Below, one piece after another: positions 1 through 8,776 of a stretch of 64,000 bases of DNA; position 1 is the first letter of the stretch, and each line of letters starts with the position of its first letter. This DNA comes from Flagellimonas zhangzhouensis. Its GTDB lineage: Bacteria; Bacteroidota; Bacteroidia; Flavobacteriales; Flavobacteriaceae. The position numbers and the translations under genes were made by a program. The stretch spans positions 1,426,001 through 1,490,000 of the forward strand of contig NZ_FNKI01000001.1 of assembly GCF_900102925.1 (NCBI RefSeq). Reading direction: 5' to 3'. The notes beneath the pieces are model-generated. The model had not been told where the DNA came from. It did not search any database and saw only the letters and a program-made list of their open reading frames with translations.

Positions 1-1823
1 ACAGAAGGGACGATGCAACAGAACGATTGTTGGAGTTTGCGGAAACCGTTGTGGGTACTGCAAAGGAAAGCAAGGTGGATTTATCTTGGCGTGAAGAACC
101 ACTTCAAGATAGGATTACCCGTGCCTTGGTCAAGGGGATCGACCAATATATTGTTGAAGACGTTGAAGAAGCCCGTCAGCAAGCAACCAAACCTTTGGAA
201 GTTATCGAAGGTAATTTGATGACAGGGATGAATGTGGTTGGAGATTTGTTCGGAAGCGGTAAAATGTTCCTGCCCCAAGTGGTAAAATCCGCTAGGGTAA
301 TGAAAAAGGCCGTAGCCTATCTAACTCCTTACATTGAAGCATCAAAAGATAAAGATGCCAAAGCAGCAGGTAAAATTTTGATGGCAACTGTAAAGGGCGA
401 TGTGCACGATATCGGAAAGAACATCGTAAGTGTGGTATTGGCCTGTAACAATTACGAGATTATAGATATGGGTGTGATGGTGCCACCTGAAAAAATCATC
501 AATAGGGCCAAAGAAGAGCAAGTGGACATTATTGGGTTGAGCGGTTTGATTACTCCATCCTTGGACGAAATGGTGTTCTTGGCCAAAGAAATGGAGCGCC
601 AAAACTTTAAAGTGCCTCTTTTGATTGGTGGAGCAACTACCAGTAAAGCACATACAGCGGTTAAAATCGACCCCCAGTACAGTCATTCTGTGGTGCACGT
701 GAACGATGCTTCCAGAGCCGTAACTGTGGTGGGCGATTTGCTGAGCGATGAGACTTCTGTGAAGTATAAAAAATCCATCAAGCTGGATTACGAGAGTTTT
801 CGCGACAAGTTCTTGAACCGTTCCAAGCACAAGGAATATTTGACACTGGACGATGCTCGAAAAAATAAAATGCAAATCGATTGGGATTCATCGGACATTA
901 AAAAACCGAACCAATTGGGGATTCAGGTGTTGGAAGATTTCGATTTGACCAAATTGGAAGAATTTATTGATTGGTCGCCATTTTTTAGAAGTTGGGATCT
1001 GCATGGAAAATACCCTGATATTTTGAATGATGAGGTCGTGGGTGATCAGGCCAAAGAACTTTTTAAAGATGCCAAAACCCTTTTGAAGCAGGTTTTGGAT
1101 GAAAAATTGCTAAAAGGAAAGGCTATTTTCGGGTTGTTTCCTGCCAATCAAATAGATGAAGATGATATTGAAGTTGTCAGTTCGAGCGCAGTCGAGAACG
1201 AGGGGCAAACTTTTATCTTCAGAACCCTCCGTCAACAATTAAAAAAGCGAGAAACTGTTCCAAATATCGCATTGGCAGATTTTATTGCTCCCAAAGAATC
1301 AGGAATTCAAGATTATATGGGCTTCTTCTGTGTAAGCACAGGATTTGGAACCCAAGAATTGGCCACTGAGTTCGAAAAAAATCATGATGATTACAATTCC
1401 ATAATGATCAAGGCTTTGGCCGATAGATTGGCGGAGGCCTTTGCCGAATATTTGCACAAAGAGGTGCGAACCAAACATTGGGGCTACGCAGTGGATGAAA
1501 ATTTGGACAATGAAGCTCTAATTAAAGAAAAATATCGCGGTATTCGACCCGCACCTGGCTATCCTGCATGTCCCGACCATTTGGAAAAATTGACCATTTG
1601 GGATTTGTTGGACGTGGAAGAAAAAATAGGAGTAAAGTTGACCGAAAGTTTGGCCATGTGGCCTGCTGCAAGTGTAAGTGGCTATTATTTTGGACACCCA
1701 GAAGCCAAGTATTTCGGATTGGGGAAAATAAAACAAGATCAAGTTCAGGATTTTGCTGAACGAAAAAATATTAAATTGGAGGAAGCCCAAAAATGGTTGG
1801 CTCCGAATATAGTTGACGAATAG
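1..1823 (+). CDS. metH: Methionine synthase, C-terminal part (cobalamin-binding and activation domains), 5'-truncated by window edge
   Basis: The reading frame is open from base 3, before any start codon, so the gene begins upstream of the window. What is visible is the cap and B12-binding domain followed by the activation domain of cobalamin-dependent methionine synthase, which methylates homocysteine from methyltetrahydrofolate. The cobalamin ligand His lies in GDVHDIGKN (His codon 405-407), followed by SGLITPS and [10 protein letters not shown]. The activation domain has [12 protein letters not shown] and a SAM-site stretch near [15 protein letters not shown]. In Flavobacteriia the homocysteine-binding half is often a separate gene upstream; that cannot be checked here. 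Odd feature: codons at 1176-1199 (VSSSAVEN) are a copy of a dispersed palindromic repeat, in a variable loop just before the TLRQQ motif. metF follows after 3 nt, forming a methyl-group operon. Confidence 0.96.
   Translation, partial: RRDDATERLLEFAETVVGTAKESKVDLSWREEPLQDRITRALVKGIDQYIVEDVEEARQQATKPLEVIEGNLMTGMNVVGDLFGSGKMFLPQVVKSARVMKKAVAYLTPYIEASKDKDAKAAGKILMATVKGDVHDIGKNIVSVVLACNNYEIIDMGVMVPPEKIINRAKEEQVDIIGLSGLITPSLDEMVFLAKEMERQNFKVPLLIGGATTSKAHTAVKIDPQYSHSVVHVNDASRAVTVVGDLLSDETSVKYKKSIKLDYESFRDKFLNRSKHKEYLTLDDARKNKMQIDWDSSDIKKPNQLGIQVLEDFDLTKLEEFIDWSPFFRSWDLHGKYPDILNDEVVGDQAKELFKDAKTLLKQVLDEKLLKGKAIFGLFPANQIDEDDIEVVSSSAVENEGQTFIFRTLRQQLKKRETVPNIALADFIAPKESGIQDYMGFFCVSTGFGTQELATEFEKNHDDYNSIMIKALADRLAEAFAEYLHKEVRTKHWGYAVDENLDNEALIKEKYRGIRPAPGYPACPDHLEKLTIWDLLDVEEKIGVKLTESLAMWPAASVSGYYFGHPEAKYFGLGKIKQDQVQDFAERKNIKLEEAQKWLAPNIVDE
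1176..1199 (+). repeat. Short palindromic repeat (family A) inside metH, in frame
   Basis: The 24 bp copy has the core TTCGAGCGCAGTCGAGAA with flanking GTCA. It starts exactly on a codon boundary and encodes VSSSAVEN. Other copies lie at 4095, 5588, 23536, 51080 and (reverse) 51112. The ends can pair (GTTC with GAAC) and an inner TCGA pairs with TCGA. Confidence 0.85.
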
Positions 1824-1826
1824 TAG

Positions 1827-2780
1827 ATGAAAATCACCGATCACATAAAAAAAGCGAATGGGGAAACCTTGTTCAGTTTCGAGATTGTTCCACCCGTAAA
1901 AGGGAAAAGCATTCAAGAACTCTACAATAATATTGACCCCTTAATGGAGTTCAAGCCACCTTTTATTGATGTTACCACATCTCGGGAAGAATATATTTAC
2001 AAGGAGAAAGATGGCTTGTTGGATAAAAAACTGACCCGTACCCGTCCTGGAACATTAGGTATTTGCGCTTCATTGAAACATAAATACGATGTGGATACAG
2101 TCCCTCATGTGTTGTGTGGTGGATTTACCAGGGAAGAGACTGAATATCTTTTAGTGGATTGTCAGTATCTGGAAATTGAAAATGTGATGGCACTTCGTGG
2201 TGATGCACGAAAAGAGGAGAAATATTTTACTCCTACCAAAGGTGGACATCAATATGCAACCGATCTGGTAAAGCAGATTCAGGATATCAATGAAGGGAAT
2301 TATTTACACGAAACTTTTGAATCCAGTGATTTGGGAAGTTTCTGTATTGGAGTAGCAGGTTATCCAGAAAAACATATGGAAGCACCGTCACTTCAGTCTG
2401 ATTTGAAACGATTGAAAGAAAAAGTGGATTTGGGGGCAGATTACATTGTGACCCAAATGTTTTTCGATAACCAAAAATTCTTTGCCTTTGTAAAAGCGGC
2501 ACGTGAAATGGGAATTGATGTTCCGATCATTCCTGGAATAAAACCCATTGCCGTGAAAAAGCACTTGCAATTGTTACCTCATGTGTTCAGTATTGATCTT
2601 CCTGAGGATTTGATCAATGCCGTGGAAGAATGCAAGGACAACAAGGCCGTACGTCAAGTTGGGGTGGAATGGGCTATTCAGCAATCCAAAGAATTAAGGG
2701 AGGCTGGAGTTCCTGTTCTGCATTATTATTCCATGGGGAAATCAGATAATGTGATGGCCATTGCAAAGGAACTTTTTTAG
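1827..2780 (+). CDS. metF: 5,10-methylenetetrahydrofolate reductase
   Basis: Reduces methylene-THF to methyl-THF, the methyl donor for the methionine synthase encoded just upstream. The 317 residues match the length of bacterial MetF. The N-terminal FSFEIVPP motif carries the conserved catalytic Glu, and VMALRGD has the Asp that contacts the flavin. A TIM-barrel FAD enzyme is expected. The ATG follows the metH stop after 3 nt, so the two genes are almost surely cotranscribed. A long hairpin repeat follows the stop codon. Confidence 0.96.
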   Translation: MKITDHIKKANGETLFSFEIVPPVKGKSIQELYNNIDPLMEFKPPFIDVTTSREEYIYKEKDGLLDKKLTRTRPGTLGICASLKHKYDVDTVPHVLCGGFTREETEYLLVDCQYLEIENVMALRGDARKEEKYFTPTKGGHQYATDLVKQIQDINEGNYLHETFESSDLGSFCIGVAGYPEKHMEAPSLQSDLKRLKEKVDLGADYIVTQMFFDNQKFFAFVKAAREMGIDVPIIPGIKPIAVKKHLQLLPHVFSIDLPEDLINAVEECKDNKAVRQVGVEWAIQQSKELREAGVPVLHYYSMGKSDNVMAIAKELF

Positions 2781-2784
2781 AAGT

Positions 2785-2872
2785 TGTCATTCTGAGGGAG
2801 TGTAGTGGCCGAAGAATCTTATCCAATCTAGTATTTCAGGCTTAAAGATTCTTCACTTTGTTCAGAATGACA
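2785..2872. repeat. Long imperfect palindrome (family C repeat) after metF
   Basis: The outer arms TGTCATTCTGA and TCAGAATGACA are exact reverse complements (11 bp), and the inner arms GAAGAATCTT and AAGATTCTTC are too (10 bp). A loop of about 23 nt separates them. It fills the metF to 2944 gap and could form a stable RNA hairpin, so it may end or stabilise the metHF transcript. It resembles dispersed REP-like repeats rather than a classic U-tract terminator. Confidence 0.75.
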
Positions 2873-2943
2873 AATTATGATGACTAATTACTTTTCAGGA
2901 TTAATATTATTGGTGTTTTTTTAATTTCCTACTTTAGTGCCCC

Positions 2944-4044
2944 ATGAGGTACCTACTTAGCCTAACTATATTACTGACTTCATTTTTTGGGATTTCCCAA
3001 TCGGATGAAGCCCCTAAAAAATTCGTATTGGATGCCAATCCGTTTTACGGATCTATATTGCTCCATAACCCTGATATTTCACATTTGATTACCAATCATC
3101 CAGCTGGGGTTATTCTTGGGATAAGCAGAAAAACCTACGGTTATAAAGAATGGGAAGGGGATTTTGGTTATCCCGATACTGGATACACTTTTGTTTATCA
3201 GAATACAAACAACCCAACATTAGGTCAACTTTATAGTGTTTACGGACATTACAATTTCTATTTTTTAAAGAGAAATGTACAGTTGAGAGTGGCGCAGGGT
3301 TTGGCCTACAATAACAATCCTTATGATAAAAAGGAGAACTTTAGAAACAATGCCTACGGAAGCCATATATTGAGTAGTACTTTATTGATGCTGAACTATC
3401 ATAAAGAAAACCTCTTTGCTGGTTTGGGAGTGAATGCAGGATTGTCCTTTATCCATTATTCCAATGCCAATTTTAAAGCGCCAAATACTTCGACCAATAC
3501 TTTTGCCTTTAATGTTGGTTTGACCTATACTTTAGATGCTGATTCCACTTATGAGTATTTAAAACCAGAATCAACAGGAATCACTTCGGAACCAATTCGA
3601 TATAATATTGTTTTGCGAGCAGGTGCCAATGAAAGCGATGTAATCAATATGGGTCGCTATGGGTTTGTCACAATATCTGCTTATGCCGATAAACGATTGG
3701 GAAAAAAAAGCGCCATCCAATTGGGAACCGATGTTTTCTTTTCCAATTTTTTAAAGGAGCTGATTCGATATCAATCCACTGCTTTTCCAGAGTTGGATGT
3801 TGACCCTGATACTGACTATAAAAGGGTAGGGCTATTTATTGGCCATGAACTTTTTGTAAATAAAATGAGTGTAGTGACTCAACTAGGGTATTACGTGTAT
3901 TATCCTTTTGATTTTGAGGGGAAGATGTACAACAGAATTGGAATGAAACGCTATTTTGGAAACAAAATTTTTGGAGCGTTGACTTTAAAATCGCACGGAG
4001 CAAAAGCGGAGGCTGTTGAATTTGGAATGGGAATTAGACTATAG
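2944..4044 (+). CDS. PagL-like outer-membrane lipid A deacylase (acyloxyacyl hydrolase family)
   Basis: A 366-residue exported protein with a signal peptide (residues 1-18, ending near FGISQ) and many alternating aromatic/glycine strands typical of an outer-membrane beta barrel. The segment SFIHYSNANFKAPN holds His171, Ser173 and Asn174, matching the H-x-S-N active-site motif of PagL lipid A 3-O-deacylases. The role inferred is removal of an acyl chain from lipid A at the cell surface. The C-terminal half (from about residue 210) is longer than proteobacterial PagL and continues as a second barrel-like region, so the assignment rests mainly on the active-site motif. A GIN lipoprotein follows 44 nt downstream on the same strand. 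Confidence 0.7.
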   Translation: MRYLLSLTILLTSFFGISQSDEAPKKFVLDANPFYGSILLHNPDISHLITNHPAGVILGISRKTYGYKEWEGDFGYPDTGYTFVYQNTNNPTLGQLYSVYGHYNFYFLKRNVQLRVAQGLAYNNNPYDKKENFRNNAYGSHILSSTLLMLNYHKENLFAGLGVNAGLSFIHYSNANFKAPNTSTNTFAFNVGLTYTLDADSTYEYLKPESTGITSEPIRYNIVLRAGANESDVINMGRYGFVTISAYADKRLGKKSAIQLGTDVFFSNFLKELIRYQSTAFPELDVDPDTDYKRVGLFIGHELFVNKMSVVTQLGYYVYYPFDFEGKMYNRIGMKRYFGNKIFGALTLKSHGAKAEAVEFGMGIRL

Positions 4045-4088
4045 TATTGAGATTTGAGATGTTAGAATTTAGAAGATTTGAAAAAATA

Positions 4089-4862
4089 ATGAATGTCACT
4101 TCGAGCGCAGTCGAGAAGTGTTTTTTGTCATTTACATTCTTAATTCTGATTTCCTGCAATGGCGACAACGTTCCAAATTGTTTTCAAAATGCAGGGGATT
4201 TAGTTCGTGAAACTGTTGATGTTACTGAATTTTCCAAGATTACCGTTTTTGAAAATTTAAAAGTGGTTCTAAAACAAGGCGAAGAACAACTAGTAGAGGT
4301 TGAAACTGGAGAATATTTGCTAAACGATGTTTCTGCTACCGTTGAAGAAGGCCGCTTGATTGTACGAAATGAGAACATCTGTAATTATGTTCGTGATTAT
4401 GGTTTGACCACTGTTTATATAACCTCTCCCAATATTTCTGAAATTCGGAGCAGTACAGGTTTGTTGATTTCTAGTGACGGCGTTTTGGATTATCCAAGTT
4501 TAACATTGTTGGCGGAAAGTTTCAATAATCCAGAAACAGAAACTACCGATGGTTCTTTTGATTTAAACCTTAATTCAACTACGGTTAGAATTGTAGTAAA
4601 TGGAATTGCTTATTTCAAACTACAAGGAAATACCGAGAATTTTAATATAACTATTGCTGCAGGGGATTCAAGAATCGAAGCTGAAAATATGGTTGCAACT
4701 CATGTCGATGTAAATCATAGGGGATCTAATGATGTATTTGTGAATCCGCAACAAAGTTTAAGCGGTGTGATTCGAGGTACAGGGGATGTTATCAGTGTAA
4801 ACACACCACCAGAGATCAATGTAGAAGAAATTTTTAATGGGAGGTTAATTTTTCAGGATTAA
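4089..4862 (+). CDS. Lipoprotein with GIN (DUF2807) beta-helix domain
   Basis: A 257-residue protein starting at ATG 4089; the frame is open further up, to an ATG at 4047, but only the shorter form gives a normal lipoprotein signal (short n-region, then FLSFTFLILISC with a lipobox Cys). The rest reads as a GIN/DUF2807 auto-adhesin-like domain (VTEFSKITVFENLKVVLKQG, then repeated short beta strands), a family common in Bacteroidota with no settled function. Unusually, the signal-peptide n-region VTSSAVEK is encoded by a copy of the dispersed palindromic repeat. A second GIN gene is at 12890. Confidence 0.75.
   Translation: MNVTSSAVEKCFLSFTFLILISCNGDNVPNCFQNAGDLVRETVDVTEFSKITVFENLKVVLKQGEEQLVEVETGEYLLNDVSATVEEGRLIVRNENICNYVRDYGLTTVYITSPNISEIRSSTGLLISSDGVLDYPSLTLLAESFNNPETETTDGSFDLNLNSTTVRIVVNGIAYFKLQGNTENFNITIAAGDSRIEAENMVATHVDVNHRGSNDVFVNPQQSLSGVIRGTGDVISVNTPPEINVEEIFNGRLIFQD
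4095..4126 (+). repeat. Family A palindrome plus T run in the start of the GIN lipoprotein gene
   Basis: The copy at 4095-4120 has core TTCGAGCGCAGTCGAGAA with outer arms CACTTC (4097-4102) and GAAGTG (4115-4120), and is followed at once by six Ts (4121-4126). As RNA this is a hairpin plus U tract, terminator-like, yet it lies inside the coding region and supplies residues 3-10. Confidence 0.75.
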
Positions 4863-4936
4863 GAAACTTTCTTTGATGATATTTATCTTCAATTACTTTA
4901 ATATTTCTATTTAATTTCGAGGTTCAAACTGAATTC

Positions 4937-6022
4937 TTGGGGAACCTATTTACGCATATCAAAAAATTATTCTCACCAATTCCAAAGGTGAAATCCTTGA
5001 ATGGGATGCACGGATTGGAAAAAGCGGATGTACTTTTTCATAATCTAGTTGCTGAAAAAAAAGTGCCAGGTTTCGTTGTCACTATTTTAAATAAAGGTGA
5101 AATAGTACTTCAAAAAGGATATGGTTTTTCTAATCTTGAGGAAAAACTCAAAGTCGACCCAAAACAAACAGTATTCCGCATTGCCAGTATTTCTAAATGC
5201 ATCACAGGATTGACCTTGGGTAAAATGGTGGAGGATGGTATTCTCAATTTGGATGAATCTTTCTACACCTACGTGCCTTATTATCCGAAAAAGAAATATG
5301 ATTTTACACTTCGGCAATTGGCAACTCACACAGCTGGTATTAGGAGCTACCGAGGTAAGGAATTTGCCTTGAATCAAGATTTTTCTATAAAGGATAGTAT
5401 TTCGGTTTTTAAGGATGACCCTCTACTTTTTGAACCAGGAAAGGGCTATCTCTACAATAGTTTTGATTTTGTTTTGTTGTCTTTGGCGATGCAAGAAGCA
5501 AGTGGTGTGTTGTTCCAAGATTATGTGAGAGAAACTATTTTGATGCCCTTGGGATTGAAAAACACCGTTTCTCCAAAGGAAAATATTGTCAGTTCGAGCG
5601 GAGTCGAGAACCAAGCTCAATTTTACACCAAGAGGGCATTATGTTTTACTGAAGCTACTCAAGTAAATAACAATTACAAATTGGCAGCAGGTGGATATAT
5701 GTCAACTTGTGAAGATGTGGTCAAACTCGGACAAGCAATCTTAGAACAAAAATTGCTCAAAAAGGAAACCTACGACCAATTGTTGACCTCTCAAATGGTG
5801 AAGGACGAACCTACTTATTATGGGTTAGGTTTTCAGGTTAGTCAAGATAGTCAAGGGAGACCATTTGTTGGTCACGTTGGAAGTAACGTAGGAGCTTATA
5901 CCAACCTTTTTGTGTACCCAGAACAGGAAAAAGTGATAGCCATATTAATTAATTGCACAGACCCGAAAATCCAAAATGAATTGGATTTGGCCATTAATGC
6001 CATATTTGAAGAAGACGTTTAA
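4937..6022 (+). CDS. Serine hydrolase of the beta-lactamase/PBP4 family
   Basis: A 361-residue class C-like serine hydrolase. The nucleophile motif SxxK is Ser84-Ile-Ser-Lys87; the second motif is YNS in GYLYNSFDF, a common variant of YxN; the third is GHVGSNVGA. The substrate (peptide, ester or D-amino acid compound) cannot be told. The start is uncertain: TTG 4937 or ATG 5006; no in-frame ATG lies further up. No signal peptide is evident. Residues encoded at 5588-5611 (VSSSGVEN) are an in-frame repeat copy in the loop before the QAQFYTK stretch. The stop codon overlaps the stop of the convergent decarboxylase gene by 4 nt. Confidence 0.85.
   Translation: MGNLFTHIKKLFSPIPKVKSLNGMHGLEKADVLFHNLVAEKKVPGFVVTILNKGEIVLQKGYGFSNLEEKLKVDPKQTVFRIASISKCITGLTLGKMVEDGILNLDESFYTYVPYYPKKKYDFTLRQLATHTAGIRSYRGKEFALNQDFSIKDSISVFKDDPLLFEPGKGYLYNSFDFVLLSLAMQEASGVLFQDYVRETILMPLGLKNTVSPKENIVSSSGVENQAQFYTKRALCFTEATQVNNNYKLAAGGYMSTCEDVVKLGQAILEQKLLKKETYDQLLTSQMVKDEPTYYGLGFQVSQDSQGRPFVGHVGSNVGAYTNLFVYPEQEKVIAILINCTDPKIQNELDLAINAIFEEDV
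5588..5611 (+). repeat. Family A palindromic repeat inside the serine hydrolase gene, in frame
   Basis: A 24 bp copy, core TTCGAGCGGAGTCGAGAA (one C-to-G difference from the metH copy). It starts on a codon boundary and encodes VSSSGVEN, the same frame used in metH. Confidence 0.85.
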
Positions 6023-7470
6023 GCCTTGCTGGCCAATTTCTCCTCAATTTCCAAAGCGTATTTTTTGCAAAGGTCAAAGGTTTCGGTGACATCTTCCATG
6101 GTGGTCCTTGGATTGATCAGGCACATACGCAGCACAATCTGCCCATTCAAAATGGTGGTCACCAAAAGCGCTTTTCGGGAATCCACCACTTTTCCAGAAA
6201 TGTACTGGTTGATTTTATCCAACTCTTTCTCACTGTAATTTTTTGAAATTGGATTATACCTAAAATTAATTACCGCCAAAGTTGCAGGAAATACCACTTC
6301 CCAACTTTTACTGCCCCTCAATTTGGTTTCAACCTCTTCAGCTAAATCAATATTATAAGAAATGGCATCACGGAACTCCTTTAAACCAAACGTTTTTAAA
6401 GACATATAAAATTTCAACGCTCGGAATCTACGTGTCAATTGAATACCGTGGTCGTAGAAATTAATTTCAGAGGTGTTCCCCTCGATATCTCGTAAATATT
6501 CAGGTTTTTCGGTAAAAGTATGACTCAGGTTTTTGTGGTTTCGCACCAAAAGACAGCCCATTTCGTAGGGTTGAAAAAACCATTTATGTGGATCTACAGT
6601 CAAGGAATCGGCTTTTTCGATGCCTTTCATGGCCTGTTTTCCTTTTTGGGATAGAATGGCAGCTCCGCCGTAGGCACCATCAATATGAAACCAAATATCT
6701 TCTTTCTTGCATATTTTGCCCAATTCAACCAAAGGGTCAACAGTTCCTGTATTGGTGGTTCCCGCAGTGGCAATCAAACAGAAAGGATACATGCCCTCCA
6801 ATCTATCTTTGGCGATACAGTTTTTTAATTTGTTGACCGAAAACTTCAATTCGCTATCGGTCGGTATGATTCTAATCTGCTCCTTTTTAAATCCCAAAAC
6901 CCGAATCGCTTTAATATTGGAAGAGTGAGCTTGGTCCGAAAGATAGATAACTGCTTTGGAAAAATCATCCCCACATTTAATGCGACGAGCAGTAACCACA
7001 GCTGTTAAGTTGGCCATGGAACCACCACTGGTAAAGATTCCACCACCCTTTTTCTTCGGGAATCCGAAAATTTTCAACAACCATTGAATGGTCACGATTT
7101 CCAATTCTGCAGCAGCTGGACTTGCAGCCCATCCACCAGAAAAAATATTATAACCCGTTGCCAAGGTATCGGCCATTACGCTGATATAATTGCTTGGGCC
7201 AGGCACGAAAGAAAATGACCTTGGGTGTGCCATATTCGCACTATTGGTCATCACTTTTTCCAAAACAAAATCGAGCACCTGCTTAGGGTCAGAACCTTTT
7301 TCTGGCGCCTCCTCCAAAAATAAAGAATCCATTTCTTCCCTAGAACCTAGGGCAACGGGTAACTTTTCGTGTTGGGTGGCATGGTGTTCCACTATAGCAT
7401 CAACAATTTGATAACCATAGGTTTTCATTGCTTCTTTGGAGAGTTCCAATCTGGCGTTGTTCTTCTTCAT
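6019..7470 (-). CDS. Pyridoxal phosphate-dependent group II decarboxylase
   Basis: A 483-residue cytosolic enzyme of the glutamate/aromatic amino acid/diaminobutyrate decarboxylase fold. The PLP lysine is Lys296 in TVDPHKWFF; His182 (DQAHSS) stacks on the cofactor and Asp264 (HIDGAYGG) binds its pyridine nitrogen. Length and the early ANMAHPRSF stretch fit the family. The substrate cannot be fixed from sequence alone; an aromatic L-amino acid is one option. A perfect TAnnTTTG -7 element lies upstream at 7494-7501. It converges with the serine hydrolase and the two stop codons overlap by 4 nt. Confidence 0.85.
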   Translation of the reverse strand: MKKNNARLELSKEAMKTYGYQIVDAIVEHHATQHEKLPVALGSREEMDSLFLEEAPEKGSDPKQVLDFVLEKVMTNSANMAHPRSFSFVPGPSNYISVMADTLATGYNIFSGGWAASPAAAELEIVTIQWLLKIFGFPKKKGGGIFTSGGSMANLTAVVTARRIKCGDDFSKAVIYLSDQAHSSNIKAIRVLGFKKEQIRIIPTDSELKFSVNKLKNCIAKDRLEGMYPFCLIATAGTTNTGTVDPLVELGKICKKEDIWFHIDGAYGGAAILSQKGKQAMKGIEKADSLTVDPHKWFFQPYEMGCLLVRNHKNLSHTFTEKPEYLRDIEGNTSEINFYDHGIQLTRRFRALKFYMSLKTFGLKEFRDAISYNIDLAEEVETKLRGSKSWEVVFPATLAVINFRYNPISKNYSEKELDKINQYISGKVVDSRKALLVTTILNGQIVLRMCLINPRTTMEDVTETFDLCKKYALEIEEKLASKA

Positions 7471-7493
7471 CGAGTCCTATTTCTTCTGAGGTG

Positions 7494-7501
7494 CAAAAAT
7501 A
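7494..7501 (-). promoter_or_regulatory. Bacteroidota -7 element for the decarboxylase gene
   Basis: The minus strand reads TATTTTTG, a full match to TAnnTTTG, 24 nt upstream of the start codon. No clear -33 element is seen. Confidence 0.5.
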
Positions 7502-7557
7502 CCACAAATGTTATGGTTTTAATAGAACAACGGCACTTGTATTTGGGGATAATTAGG

Positions 7558-8457
7558 CTATATCTTTGAAGTCAGTTCTGTAAACAAACTTTCCAAATTT
7601 TTGTTTTTTCTGCTCAGTTGAAGTGTTTTCAATTGGTTGTCATGTGCAAAATCAAAAACGGCAGGTCGCATATCTTTGGACGTATTGAAGGTGATTTCAT
7701 AAACAAACCCCACAATGTTTTTTACGTTCGATACATTGGGCATTTGTTGCAACAACTGCTCTTCCACACGGTAATCAAATTCCACTTCGATAATCTGTTC
7801 CTCTGCTTCGCGAAGTTCTTCCAATTTTTTATCGGCCACCAATTTCCCTTTGTTAATGATGATTACACGGTCACAAACCGCTTCCACTTCTTTCATGATG
7901 TGGGTGGAGAGCAAAATGGTCTTCTCTTTTCCAATGTCACGAATCAATTTTCTTATTTCAATCAATTGGTTGGGATCAAGGCCTGTGGTCGGTTCATCGA
8001 GAATCAAAACTTCAGGGTCGTGCAACAAAGCAGCGGCAAGCCCCACACGTTGACGGTATCCTTTGGATAACTGCCCTATTTTTTTGTGGGCTTCGGGTTT
8101 CAATCCCGTTTGCTCAATTACTTCATTTATTTTTGATTTGTCTACGTTGTACACATCGGCATTGAAGGCCAAATACTCCTTTACATACATTTCCAAATAC
8201 AGCGGATTGTGCTCTGGCAAATAGCCAATACTTTTCTGAACATCCTTTTCTGCGTTCAACACATCAAAACCATTTACGGCGGCATCACCCTCATCGGCTT
8301 TGTAATACGTGGTCAGAATCCGCATCATGGTTGATTTTCCAGCTCCGTTTGGGCCTAAAAACCCGACTACCTCCCCCTTGTTAATGGTAAAGGAAACATT
8401 GTTCAATGCTTTTTGCGAGCCAAAGGTTTTGGTAATGTTCTGTACGGTAATGGACAT
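7558..8457 (-). CDS. gldA: Gliding motility ABC transporter ATP-binding protein GldA
   Basis: A 299-residue ABC ATPase: Walker A GPNGAGKST (35-43), signature LSKGYRQRVGLA, Walker B VLILDEPTTGLD, switch His in STHIMKE. The C-terminal 80 residues (after KLEELREAEEQ) match the GldA type rather than generic ATPases. In Flavobacterium GldA works with the GldF/GldG membrane proteins, needed for gliding; those partners are not in the window. It is a single minus-strand gene with a TATTTTTG promoter element upstream. Confidence in the ABC fold is near certain; the Gld label rests on overall similarity and on gldBC elsewhere in the window. Confidence 0.88.
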   Translation of the reverse strand: MSITVQNITKTFGSQKALNNVSFTINKGEVVGFLGPNGAGKSTMMRILTTYYKADEGDAAVNGFDVLNAEKDVQKSIGYLPEHNPLYLEMYVKEYLAFNADVYNVDKSKINEVIEQTGLKPEAHKKIGQLSKGYRQRVGLAAALLHDPEVLILDEPTTGLDPNQLIEIRKLIRDIGKEKTILLSTHIMKEVEAVCDRVIIINKGKLVADKKLEELREAEEQIIEVEFDYRVEEQLLQQMPNVSNVKNIVGFVYEITFNTSKDMRPAVFDFAHDNQLKTLQLSRKNKNLESLFTELTSKI

Positions 8458-8478
8458 TCAAATTGGATTTAAGGAATC

Positions 8479-8486
8479 CAAAAATA
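8479..8486 (-). promoter_or_regulatory. Bacteroidota -7 element for gldA
   Basis: The minus strand reads TATTTTTG (full TAnnTTTG match) 21 nt upstream of the gldA ATG. The -33 element is not obvious. Confidence 0.55.
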
Positions 8487-8656
8487 CACTTTTCGATGTT
8501 TTAATCCTTGTGTTTCAAACAGAAGAGATAGGATTACTTCAGCCTAATAAAATATAGAGCAAAGGGAGTATTCTTAAAAAAGCACGGTTTCTGTAAAATA
8601 ATATGCAGTGGAAATGTCTATTTTGAAAAAAAAATCAAAAAAATTTAGTGAAACAC

Positions 8657-8686
8657 TTTGCTTTTCAGAATGAATAACTAAATTGG
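8657..8686 (+). promoter_or_regulatory. Candidate promoter of the Phe/Tyr operon
   Basis: TTTG at 8657-8660 and TAAATTGG at 8679-8686 are separated by 18 nt, close to the Bacteroidota TTTG/TAnnTTTG layout (one mismatch in the -7). Transcription would start near 8693, about 12 nt before the leader peptide ATG. Confidence 0.5.
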
Positions 8687-8704
8687 CCGAGAATTTACAA
8701 GAAA

Positions 8705-8776
8705 ATGACAAACACGTATTTCTGGAACCGTTTTTATTTTTACTTCTTTTTTCAAGGAGCAACGGGACTATTATAG
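8705..8776 (+). CDS. Phe/Tyr-rich leader peptide of the aromatic amino acid operon (23 codons)
   Basis: A short ORF from ATG 8705 to TAG 8774-8776. Residues 5-16 read YFWNRFYFYFFF; in all, 6 Phe, 3 Tyr and 1 Trp of 23 residues. It precedes a terminator hairpin and pheA. This is the design of an attenuation leader peptide: ribosomes pause on the Phe/Tyr codons when charged tRNA is scarce. Its final codons contain the antiterminator strand (CGGGACT, 8763-8769). The product itself needs no function. Confidence 0.88.
   Translation: MTNTYFWNRFYFYFFFQGATGLL

Noticed and set aside
342-875. 177-codon minus-strand frame opposite metH
   Set aside because: It lies entirely in the shadow of the metH coding frame, shows no motif and has low-complexity His/Phe-rich translation.
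8458-8656. Possible small gene between gldA and the aromatic promoter
   Set aside because: No frame with a plausible start and coding-like composition; only the gldA -7 element is seen.
8574-8762. 62-codon minus-strand frame over the leader region
   Set aside because: It overlaps the leader peptide and promoter region on the other strand; Lys/Asn/Phe-rich with no family feature.
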